The position numbers and the translations under genes were made by a program. From Lautropia sp. (GTDB lineage Bacteria > Pseudomonadota > Gammaproteobacteria > Burkholderiales > Burkholderiaceae_E), in assembly GCA_030523825.1 (NCBI GenBank), contig JAUNHU010000019.1, positions 1 to 32,498 of the forward strand: a stretch of DNA of 32,498 nucleotides, written 5' to 3'. Each line of letters starts with the position of its first letter. Position 1 is the stretch's first letter. Shown here one piece after another: positions 1 to 7,628 of the stretch. The notes under the pieces were generated by a model that was given only the letters and a program-made list of their open reading frames with translations, made no database searches and was not told the DNA's origin.

Positions 1-3000
1 TCACCTGGGAAACCCAGCAGACCGACTATCCGCGCACCCGCCCCGATCTGCCCAATCACGAGCCGCGTGGCTGTCCGCGTGGTGCTTCGTACAGCTGGTA
101 TGTGTACTCGGCACAGCGCGTGAAGTACCCGATGATGCGCGGCAAGCTGATGGAGCTGTGGCGTGAGGCCAGGAAGACGATGGACCCCATCGCTGCCTGG
201 CAGTCGATCTGTGAAGATCCCGAGAAATCGCGCTCCTACAAGCGCATTCGCGGTCTGGGTGGCTTTGTGCGCACCGACTGGGACACGGCTACCGAAATGA
301 TTGCGGCGGCCAATGCCTACACCATCAGGAAATACGGCCCGGATCGTGTCATCGGCTTTTCGCCCATTCCGGCGATGTCGATGATCAGCTATGCCTCGGG
401 CGCCCGTTATCTGCAGCTGTTGGGCGGTGTCTGCCTCAGCTTCTATGACTGGTACTGCGACCTGCCGCCTGCCAGTCCGCAGGTGTGGGGCGAGCAGACC
501 GACGTGCCCGAATCGGCCGACTGGTACAACTCGGGCTATCTGATCGTCTGGGGCTCGAACGTGCCGCAGACCCGCACGCCCGATGCGCACTTCTATACCG
601 AGGTGCGCTACAAGGGCACGAAAACGGTTGCCATTTCGTCGGACTACGGCGAGATGGTGAAGTTTGGCGACATCTGGCTGGCACCGCGTCAGGGAACCGA
701 TGCGGCACTGGCGCTGGCGATGGGTCACGTTGTGCTCACCGAATTCCACCGTGACAACCCGTCGCCGTACTTCCGCGATTACATCAAGCAGTACACCGAC
801 ATGCCCATGCTGGTGACGCTGAAGGACAATGGCGGCAAGCTGGTTCCGGAATACTTCCTGCGAGCCTCGCACCTGCCCGACAATCTGGGCGAAGCCAACA
901 ACCCCGAGTGGAAGACGGTTCTGGTCGACGAGAAGTCCGGCGAACTGGTGGCGCCCAATGGCAGCATCGGTTATCGCTGGGGCGAGGACAAGGCCAATAC
1001 CGGCAAGGTGGGGCGCTGGAACCTCGAAAAACGCGATGGCGGCAGTGGCCGCGAGATCGAGCCCCTGCTCAGCCTGAAGGGCGTGCACGACGAGGTGGCG
1101 GCCGTGTCCTTTGCCTATTTTGGCGCCGACAAGGACGAAATGATCGAGCGTAACGTGCCGGTGAAGCGCGTGACGCTGGCCGATGGCAGCACGGCGCTGG
1201 TCGCCACCGTCTACGACCTGCAACTGGCCAACTACGGTGTCGATCAGGGGCTGGGCGGCGGCAACGTGGCGAAGTCCTATGAAGACGACGTGCCCTGCAC
1301 GCCGGCCTGGCAGGAAAAGCACACGGGCGTCCGTCCGGCCCTGGTCACGCAGGTGGCGCGCGAGTTTGCGCAGAATGCGCACGATACGAAGGGCCGCAGC
1401 ATGGTCATCATCGGCGCGGGCCTCAACCACTGGTTCCACACCGACATGGCCTATCGTGGCGTCATCAATCTGCTGATGATGTGCGGCAGCATCGGCCAGA
1501 GCGGTGGCGGCTGGGCGCACTATGTGGGTCAGGAAAAGCTGCGCCCGCAGTTTGGCTGGACGCCGCTCACCTTTGCGCTCGACTGGGTGCGTCCGCCGCG
1601 TCAGATGAACGGCACGAGTTTCTTCTACGCACACACGGGGCAGTGGGCTCACGAGCAGCTGCGGGTGGAAGAAATCCTCTCGCCCTCGGCAGACAGGGAA
1701 AAACTCTCGCCGATGTCGCTCATCGATTACAACGCCAAGGCCGAGCGTCTGGGGTGGTTGCCTTCTGCGCCCCAGCTCGAAACCAATCCGCTGGATGTGG
1801 TCGACATGGCGGAAAAGGCCGGCGAGGAGGCAGTGCCCTTCCTCGTGAAGGGGCTGAAGGACGGCAGCATCCGCATGAGCTGCGACGACCCGGAAAATCC
1901 GCTGAACTTCCCGCGCAACATGTTCGTCTGGCGTTCCAACATCCTGGGCTCCAGCGGCAAGGGCCACGAGTATTTCCTCAAGTATCTGCTGGGCACGCAG
2001 AACGCGGTGTTCAGCGACGAGAAGGATTGCGTGCGTCCCTCCGAGATTAAAGTGCCCGAGCAGATGCCGGAGGACGGCAAGCTCGATCTCGTCACGGTGC
2101 TGGATTTCCGCATGAGCACCACCTGTCTCTATGGTGACATCGTGCTGCCTACCGCCACATGGTACGAGAAGGACGATCTCAACACCTCCGACATGCACCC
2201 TTTCATCCATCCGCTGTCGGAGGCGGTGCAGCCGCTGTGGGAAAGCAAGACCGACTGGGAGATCTACAAGCTGATCGCGAAGCGCTTCACCGAGATCGGC
2301 GGTCCGTATCTGGGCACCCGCAAGGACATCGTGCTCACGCCGCTGATGCACGACACGCCGGGTGAGCTGGGGCAGCCTTTCGATCCGAAGGACTGGAAGA
2401 AGGGCGAGTGCGAGCTGATTCCCGGCAAGACCGCACCAACGATGACGGTGGTGGAACGCAACTACAACGAGATCTATCAGAAATTCACTTCCATCGGTCC
2501 GTTGCTGGACAAGCTGGGCAACGGCGGCAAGGGCATCACCTGGGACACGAAGCACGAGATTCACGACCTGGCCGGTTTCAACAAGGTGGTGACGACGCCC
2601 GGTGTGGCCCAGGGGCGGCCGCGGCTGGATACTGCCATCGATGCCGCAGAGATGGTGCTGACGCTGGCGCCCGAAACCAACGGCCATGTGTCCGTGAAGG
2701 CGTGGGAGGCGCTCTCGAAGATCACCGGGCGCGACCACACGCACCTGGCGGTGGGCCGCGAGCACGACAAGATCCATTTCCGCGACATCCAGGCGCAGCC
2801 GCGCAAGATCATCTCGGCGCCCACCTGGTCGGGACTGGAATCCGAAGAAGTGAGCTACAACGCCGGCTATACCAACGTGCACGAGCTGATTCCCTGGCGC
2901 ACGCTCACCGGTCGCCAGCATTTCTACATGGATCACCGCTGGATGATGGATTTCGGTGAGGGCTTCTGCAATTACCGTCCTGCCATCGACACGAAGACCA

Positions 3001-3623
3001 TCGACGTGGTGCATGGCAAGAAGCCCAATGGCAATCCCGAGATCCTGCTGAACTGGCTGACGCCGCACCAGAAATGGGGCATCCACAGCACCTATTCCGA
3101 CAATCTGCGCATGCTGACGCTGGGCAGGTCGGGGCCGAGCGTGTGGATTTCGGAAGAAGACGCACGGCTTGCCGGCGTGGAAGACAACGACTGGGTGGAA
3201 GCCTTCAATGCCAATGGCACGGTGGCTGCCCGGGCCATCGTCAGCCAGCGCATTCCGAAAGGCATGTGCCTGATGTATCACGCGCAGGAGAAGATCGTGA
3301 ACACGCCGGGGGCCGAGATGAGCGGCAAGCGCGGCGGCATTCACAACTCGATCACCCGCACGGTGCTGAAACCCACGCACATGATCGGTGGCTATGCGCA
3401 GTTTGCCTATGGTTTCAACTACTACGGCACCATCGGCAGCAACCGCGACGAGTTCATCGTGCTGCGCAAGATGAAGGAAGTGAAGTGGCTGGATGAACCG
3501 GCCGATGAAGGCGCTGAGGCAAACAGCGCGCTGATGGAGGGTGTGGCAGCTGCCGGTGCGGCAGGCCAGACTCAGGTTTCCCGGTCGGCAACGTCCGAAG
3601 CGGCAGATGGAGGTGCAAGATGA
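1..3623 (+). CDS. narG: Respiratory nitrate reductase alpha subunit NarG (5' partial)
   Basis: Catalytic subunit of the membrane-bound nitrate reductase. It carries Mo-bis-MGD and the FS0 [4Fe-4S] cluster and reduces nitrate to nitrite on the cytoplasmic face. The reading frame is open from base 3 with no start, so the gene begins upstream; by comparison with E. coli NarG about 70 N-terminal residues are missing. The visible part begins TWETQQTDYPRTRPDLPNHE. It retains the last FS0 cysteine (codon 72-74, motif CPRG) and the Mo-ligand aspartate in QTRTPDAHF (codon 582-584). Family-typical stretches such as GAGLNHW, GQSGGGWAHYVGQEKLRP, TATWYEKDD, ITGRDHTHLA and TPHQKWGIHSTYSDNL follow in order. 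The C-terminus has an Ala/Ser-rich tail of roughly 35 residues beyond the conserved end. The stop overlaps the narH start (ATGA), which suggests translational coupling. Identity is essentially certain. Confidence 0.98.
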   Translation, partial: TWETQQTDYPRTRPDLPNHEPRGCPRGASYSWYVYSAQRVKYPMMRGKLMELWREARKTMDPIAAWQSICEDPEKSRSYKRIRGLGGFVRTDWDTATEMIAAANAYTIRKYGPDRVIGFSPIPAMSMISYASGARYLQLLGGVCLSFYDWYCDLPPASPQVWGEQTDVPESADWYNSGYLIVWGSNVPQTRTPDAHFYTEVRYKGTKTVAISSDYGEMVKFGDIWLAPRQGTDAALALAMGHVVLTEFHRDNPSPYFRDYIKQYTDMPMLVTLKDNGGKLVPEYFLRASHLPDNLGEANNPEWKTVLVDEKSGELVAPNGSIGYRWGEDKANTGKVGRWNLEKRDGGSGREIEPLLSLKGVHDEVAAVSFAYFGADKDEMIERNVPVKRVTLADGSTALVATVYDLQLANYGVDQGLGGGNVAKSYEDDVPCTPAWQEKHTGVRPALVTQVAREFAQNAHDTKGRSMVIIGAGLNHWFHTDMAYRGVINLLMMCGSIGQSGGGWAHYVGQEKLRPQFGWTPLTFALDWVRPPRQMNGTSFFYAHTGQWAHEQLRVEEILSPSADREKLSPMSLIDYNAKAERLGWLPSAPQLETNPLDVVDMAEKAGEEAVPFLVKGLKDGSIRMSCDDPENPLNFPRNMFVWRSNILGSSGKGHEYFLKYLLGTQNAVFSDEKDCVRPSEIKVPEQMPEDGKLDLVTVLDFRMSTTCLYGDIVLPTATWYEKDDLNTSDMHPFIHPLSEAVQPLWESKTDWEIYKLIAKRFTEIGGPYLGTRKDIVLTPLMHDTPGELGQPFDPKDWKKGECELIPGKTAPTMTVVERNYNEIYQKFTSIGPLLDKLGNGGKGITWDTKHEIHDLAGFNKVVTTPGVAQGRPRLDTAIDAAEMVLTLAPETNGHVSVKAWEALSKITGRDHTHLAVGREHDKIHFRDIQAQPRKIISAPTWSGLESEEVSYNAGYTNVHELIPWRTLTGRQHFYMDHRWMMDFGEGFCNYRPAIDTKTIDVVHGKKPNGNPEILLNWLTPHQKWGIHSTYSDNLRMLTLGRSGPSVWISEEDARLAGVEDNDWVEAFNANGTVAARAIVSQRIPKGMCLMYHAQEKIVNTPGAEMSGKRGGIHNSITRTVLKPTHMIGGYAQFAYGFNYYGTIGSNRDEFIVLRKMKEVKWLDEPADEGAEANSALMEGVAAAGAAGQTQVSRSATSEAADGGAR

Positions 3624-5197
3624 AAGTACGCGCGCAGATCGGCATGGTGCTGAACCTGGACAAGTGCATCGGATGCCATACCTGTTCGGTGACCTGCAAG
3701 AACGTGTGGACCAGCCGCGATGGCGTGGAATATGCGTGGTTCAACAACGTCGAGACCAAGCCCGGCATCGGTTATCCCAAGCAGTGGGAAAACCAGAAGA
3801 AGTGGAATGGTGGCTGGGTGCGCAGTTCCAGCGGCAAGCTGGAACCGCGTCAGGGGGGCAAGTTGCGCATTCTTGCCAACATCTTTGCCAACCCCAACCT
3901 GCCGCAGATCGACGACTACTACGAACCCTTCACCTTCGACTATGCGCATCTGCAGAATGCGCCGCAGATGAAGACACCGCCCACGGCGAGGCCCGTGTCG
4001 GTAATCACCGGCGAGAAGATGGAGAAGATCGAGTGGGGCCCGAACTGGGAGGACGACCTGGGTGGCGAGTTCAGCAAGCGCGCCCAGGACCACCTGTTCG
4101 AGGGCGTGCAGAAGGAAATGTACTCGACCTTCGAGAACACCTTCATGATGTATCTGCCCCGCCTGTGCGAGCACTGCCTGAATCCCACCTGCGTGGCGTC
4201 GTGCCCGTCGGGTTCGGTGTACAAGCGCGAGGAAGACGGCATCGTGCTGGTGGACCAGGACAAATGCCGTGGCTGGCGGATGTGCATCTCGGGCTGCCCC
4301 TACAAGAAGATCTACTTCAACTGGCAGTCGGGCAAGGCCGAGAAATGCCTGTTCTGCTATCCGCGCATCGAGGCGGGGCAGCCCACCGTGTGCTCGGAAA
4401 CCTGCGTGGGCCGCATCCGTTATCTGGGCGTGATGCTGTATGACGCCGACAGGATCGAGGCGGCCGCGTCCATGCCCGATGAAAAGCAGCTCTACAAGGC
4501 GCAGCTGGAGTGCTTCCTCGATCCGAACGATCCGGCGGTGATCGAGGCGGCACGCAAGGAAGGCATTCCCGAGACCTGGCTGGAAGCTGCGCGCAAGTCG
4601 CCGGTGTACCGGATGGCAATCGACTGGGAGGTGGCTTTCCCGCTGCACCCGGAATATCGGACCCTGCCGATGGTCTGGTACATCCCGCCGCTGTCACCCA
4701 TCCAGAGCGCCGCTGAAAACCGGCAGATGCCGCACGAAACGGTGGAAGGCAGCATCATTCCCAACGTGAAGAGTCTGCGCATTCCGGTGCGCTATCTGGC
4801 CAACCTGCTCACGGCGGGGGACGAGGCACCGATCATCAAGGCGCTGGACCGGATGATTGCGATGCGTGCCTTCAAGCGTGGCGAGATGATCAATGGCAAG
4901 GGCAGTCAGGAAGTGATCGACCGCGTGGGGCTGGACGCTGCCACCGTGGAAGACATGTATCAGACGATGGCGATTGCCAATTACGAAGACCGCTTCGTGA
5001 TTCCGACGACGCACAAGGCTGCCATCGAGGCCAATTTCAGTGAGACCGGCGCCTGCGGTTTCAGCTTTGGCAATGGCTGCTCGTCGGGTGTGTCGAACGA
5101 GTCGCTCTTTGGCAAGAAGTCGCGCGTGGACGTGATCCACCTGCAGCTGAAGCGGCCGCGTACCGGCTCCGCCGAGAAAGAGAAGGAGCCGACATGA
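3620..5197 (+). CDS. narH: Nitrate reductase beta subunit NarH
   Basis: Iron-sulfur electron-transfer subunit that passes electrons from the NarI hemes to NarG. The 525-residue length is usual for the family. The first cluster motif has cysteines at 16, 19, 22 and 26, as in E. coli NarH. A second cysteine set follows in CEHCLNPTCVASCP, then DKCRGWRMCISGC, where a Trp takes a Cys position and gives the [3Fe-4S] cluster known for this family. A last set lies in KAEKCLFC and CSETCVG. The start ATG at 3620 overlaps the narG stop, and the stop overlaps the narJ start, so the three are one translationally coupled unit. The protein has no signal peptide, as expected for a cytoplasmic-side subunit. 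Confidence 0.98.
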   Translation: MKVRAQIGMVLNLDKCIGCHTCSVTCKNVWTSRDGVEYAWFNNVETKPGIGYPKQWENQKKWNGGWVRSSSGKLEPRQGGKLRILANIFANPNLPQIDDYYEPFTFDYAHLQNAPQMKTPPTARPVSVITGEKMEKIEWGPNWEDDLGGEFSKRAQDHLFEGVQKEMYSTFENTFMMYLPRLCEHCLNPTCVASCPSGSVYKREEDGIVLVDQDKCRGWRMCISGCPYKKIYFNWQSGKAEKCLFCYPRIEAGQPTVCSETCVGRIRYLGVMLYDADRIEAAASMPDEKQLYKAQLECFLDPNDPAVIEAARKEGIPETWLEAARKSPVYRMAIDWEVAFPLHPEYRTLPMVWYIPPLSPIQSAAENRQMPHETVEGSIIPNVKSLRIPVRYLANLLTAGDEAPIIKALDRMIAMRAFKRGEMINGKGSQEVIDRVGLDAATVEDMYQTMAIANYEDRFVIPTTHKAAIEANFSETGACGFSFGNGCSSGVSNESLFGKKSRVDVIHLQLKRPRTGSAEKEKEPT

Positions 5198-5835
5198 TTT
5201 CCATCTATCGTGTTCTTTCGGCGCTGATGTCGTATCCCGAGCCGGAGCTGATCGAGGCGCTGCCCGAGATCGACGCCGCACTCGATGCGCACCCGCTTTT
5301 CCGGCATCAGTTGCAGCCGCTGCTGAAGCATCTGGGATCGAAAGCGCTGGTTTCGCTGCAGGAAGACTATGTGGCCACCTTCGACCGCTCCCGTCACCAT
5401 TCGTTGCACCTGTTCGAGCACATCCACGGCGAAAACCGTGAGCGCGGTGATGCACTGCTGGATCTGCTGAACGAGTACCGACGCAATGGTTTCGTGCCCA
5501 GCGAGGACGACGGTCTGAAGGAAATGCCGGACTATCTGCCGCTGTTTCTGGAGTATCTGTCGCAGCAACCCGAAGCAGACGCCGCGCGCCTGCTGGGCGA
5601 TGCGGTTCATGTCATTGCACTGGTTGGCAAGCGCCTGGCCGAGCGCAACCATCCCTACACGGTGCTGTTCTCGATTCTCGAAGACCTGTCGCCCGTGCAG
5701 GCCCGCGAGATGGAGGATGCCCCGGCACGAGACATGGAAACGCTGCTGGAAACCGAAGGTCCGTCGCCGGATGGCAGTGAGCCGCTGCTGAAACCGGACA
5801 ACGGCATGATCAAGACCATCCGTTTCTATCGCTGA
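5194..5835 (+). CDS. narJ: Nitrate reductase assembly chaperone NarJ
   Basis: System-specific chaperone of the TorD/DmsD/NarJ type that binds apo-NarG and is needed for Mo-cofactor insertion and membrane attachment. It is not part of the final enzyme. The 213-residue product begins MISIYRVLSALMSYPEPEL, a typical NarJ opening, and contains SLQEDYVATFDRSRHHSLHL and PDYLPLFLEYLS, both recognisable family segments. It is slightly shorter than E. coli NarJ (about 236 residues). The start overlaps the narH stop by 4 bp. A perfect hairpin follows 15 bp after the stop, before narI. Confidence 0.97.
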   Translation: MISIYRVLSALMSYPEPELIEALPEIDAALDAHPLFRHQLQPLLKHLGSKALVSLQEDYVATFDRSRHHSLHLFEHIHGENRERGDALLDLLNEYRRNGFVPSEDDGLKEMPDYLPLFLEYLSQQPEADAARLLGDAVHVIALVGKRLAERNHPYTVLFSILEDLSPVQAREMEDAPARDMETLLETEGPSPDGSEPLLKPDNGMIKTIRFYR

Positions 5836-5850
5836 CAGGACCGGACATTC

Positions 5851-5876
5851 ATGCCCCCGGCGTGCTCCGGGGGCAT
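5851..5876 (+). promoter_or_regulatory. Perfect 10-bp hairpin between narJ and narI
   Basis: ATGCCCCCGG at 5851-5860 pairs perfectly with CCGGGGGCAT at 5867-5876 around the 6-nt loop CGTGCT. No T-tract follows, so this is not a standard terminator. The narI ribosome-binding site AGGAG begins two bases after the stem. The hairpin could act in mRNA processing, 3'-end protection of narGHJ, or tuning of narI translation. The structure is seen directly; the role is inferred. Confidence 0.6.
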
Positions 5877-5889
5877 CAGGAGATTCATC

Positions 5890-6573
5890 ATGAGTTACTG
5901 GCACACGTTCTTTTTCGGGATCTACCCGTACATCGCGCTCAGCGTGTTCCTGCTGGGCAGCCTGGTGCGCTTCGAGCGCGAGCAGTACAGCTGGAAGAGC
6001 GACAGCTCGCAGGTGCTCTACACAGGCGACCTGCGGCTGGGCAACATCCTGTTCCATGTGGGCATCATCGGCCTGTTCTTCGGGCATCTGGTGGGCCTGC
6101 TCACCCCGGTGGCCATTTGGGATGCGCTGGGCGTGACGCACTCGGCCAAGCAGGTCTTTGCGATGGCGGCCGGCGGCATCATGGGCACCATCTGTCTGGC
6201 GGGGCTCGTCATCCTGCTGCGTCGCCGCCTCACCAACCCGCGCATCCGGGCCGTCACGTCCACCGGCGACAAGGTGCTGCTGATCTGGATCCTGCTGACG
6301 CTGCTGCTGGGTCTTCTCAGCATCTTCGTGTCGGCAGGCCACATGGACGGGCACGAGATGGTGCGGCTGATGACCTGGTGCCAGTACATCATCACCTTCA
6401 ATGGTGATGCGGCAGCGCAGATCGTTGGTGTCAGCCCGGTGTTCAAGGCACACATGTTCATGGGGATGACGCTGTTCATCATCTTCCCGTTCACCCGTCT
6501 GGTGCATGTGTGGAGCGGGTTTGCTTCCATCATGTATCTGGGGCGTGCCTGGCAGCTGGTGCGGCCGCGTTGA
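5890..6573 (+). CDS. narI: Nitrate reductase gamma subunit NarI (cytochrome b)
   Basis: Membrane anchor and quinol oxidase of the NarGHI complex. It holds two b-type hemes between transmembrane helices and delivers electrons to NarH. I chose ATG 5890 (product MSYWHTFFFGIYPYIALSVF..., 227 residues) because AGGAG at 5878-5882 lies 7 nt upstream. The in-frame ATG at 5851 lies inside a hairpin and would add 13 residues not typical of NarI. About five hydrophobic helices are visible. Heme-ligand histidines fall at 56, 66, 188 and 206, matching E. coli His56, His66, His187 and His205 within one position. It follows narJ by 54 bp. Confidence 0.97.
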   Translation: MSYWHTFFFGIYPYIALSVFLLGSLVRFEREQYSWKSDSSQVLYTGDLRLGNILFHVGIIGLFFGHLVGLLTPVAIWDALGVTHSAKQVFAMAAGGIMGTICLAGLVILLRRRLTNPRIRAVTSTGDKVLLIWILLTLLLGLLSIFVSAGHMDGHEMVRLMTWCQYIITFNGDAAAQIVGVSPVFKAHMFMGMTLFIIFPFTRLVHVWSGFASIMYLGRAWQLVRPR

Positions 6574-6748
6574 ATCCGACTGGGGCGCGTGCTGCTGCCA
6601 GGCTGCACCGCCCCGGTTGGCCGGTTTTCCGTCGGGGCGAATGCCTGCGTACCCGGCACCCCTGCCGGCCCGGCCGGGCGGGTTTCCGGCAAGTGTCTCG
6701 CCTGCCGTCGGACAGCCGATTGATACCGAAGAATCTCAGGAGCAGGAA

Positions 6749-7495
6749 ATGCCCATTGTCGTGAATGGATATGAGATCACCGATGCCGAGGTGGAGGCCG
6801 AGCTTCCGCTGCATCAGGGTGGGCCGGAGCCATTGCGCACGGCCTGCATCACGCTGGTGCTGAAGCGCGCGCTGCTGGATGAGGCACGCGAGCTGGGACA
6901 TGCCACCGACGACCCCGAGGACGCCGCAGACTGGCTGCTGGCGACGCAGGTGAAGCTGCCGGAGGTGTCTGAAGACACCTGTCGACGGCATTACGAACAG
7001 CATCCCTCGCATTTCACGGTGGGCGGCTGGGTGGATGCCAGCCACATCCTGTTTGCCGTGTCCTCGAACGCCCCGCTGGCTGCATTGCGCGAGATGGCAC
7101 AGGATACGCTGGCCACGCTGAAGAAGCATCCCGAACGTTTCGAGGCACTGGCCGGAGAACTGTCCAACTGTCCGTCGTCGGTGAATGGTGGTTCGCTGGG
7201 GCAGATGAAGCGTGGCCAGTGTGTGCCGGAATTTGATGCAGCGTTGTGGCGGATCGTGCCCGGCACCATTGCCGACACCCTGATCGAGACTCGTCATGGG
7301 CTGCACATCGTGCGGGTGAACCAGCGCTATGACGGGCAGCAGTTGCCTTTCGAGCAGGTGAAGGACAGCATCGCACATGCCTTGTCCGCGATGAACCAGG
7401 ATGCGGCCTGGCGGCAGTACGTGCAGTTGCTGCTGGGGCGTGCAAAGGTGACAGGCATCGAACTGGAAGCTGCCGGGACGCCGCTGGTGCAGTAG
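6749..7495 (+). CDS. PpiC-type (parvulin) peptidyl-prolyl cis-trans isomerase of the nar operon
   Basis: Predicted 248-residue isomerase. The start ATG 6749 is preceded by AGGAG at 6738-6742; the longer in-frame extension upstream reads through GC-rich intergenic sequence and is not supported. Residues 1-80 are a helical N-terminal part (MPIVVNGYEITDAEVEAEL). Residues about 92-195 form a rotamase domain with the parvulin signatures VDASHILFAV, GGSLGQMKRGQCVPEFDAAL and TRHGLHIVRV. It has no signal peptide or membrane segment, so it is likely cytoplasmic, like NifM-type isomerases. Parvulins directly after narGHJI are known in Pseudomonas and other beta/gammaproteobacteria. The context suggests a role in folding or maturing the reductase, but that is inference. 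It lies 175 bp after narI. Confidence 0.88.
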   Translation: MPIVVNGYEITDAEVEAELPLHQGGPEPLRTACITLVLKRALLDEARELGHATDDPEDAADWLLATQVKLPEVSEDTCRRHYEQHPSHFTVGGWVDASHILFAVSSNAPLAALREMAQDTLATLKKHPERFEALAGELSNCPSSVNGGSLGQMKRGQCVPEFDAALWRIVPGTIADTLIETRHGLHIVRVNQRYDGQQLPFEQVKDSIAHALSAMNQDAAWRQYVQLLLGRAKVTGIELEAAGTPLVQ

Positions 7496-7506
7496 TAATC
7501 CCGATG

Positions 7507-7535
7507 GATTTTCTCGGCAAAGAGAGAATCTTTCT
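7507..7535 (+). terminator. Probable intrinsic terminator after the nar operon isomerase gene
   Basis: GATTTTCTC (7507-7515) pairs with GAGAGAATC (7522-7530), with one G-U wobble, around a 6-nt loop, and is followed by TTTCT. It lies 12 bp after the isomerase stop. The stem is AT-rich for this genome and therefore only moderately stable. It would separate narGHJI-ppiC from narXL. Confidence 0.55.
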
Positions 7536-7628
7536 GCAGGGGGCGTTAAAAGGACAGGTTGTTCTGTTCGCAGTATGGCCGGGGAGCAGTGTGCATTGGC
7601 CGTACCGGCTCAAACGGGGGAGAGGTGG

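Noticed and set aside
6718-6735. TTGAT followed by AAGAA as a candidate FNR site before the isomerase gene
   Set aside because: The second half does not match ATCAA, and the site lies inside an apparent operon rather than at a promoter.
7575-7628. Longer NarX start at ATG 7575
   Set aside because: No ribosome-binding site precedes it, whereas ATG 7629/7632 follows a purine-rich GAGAGGTGG.
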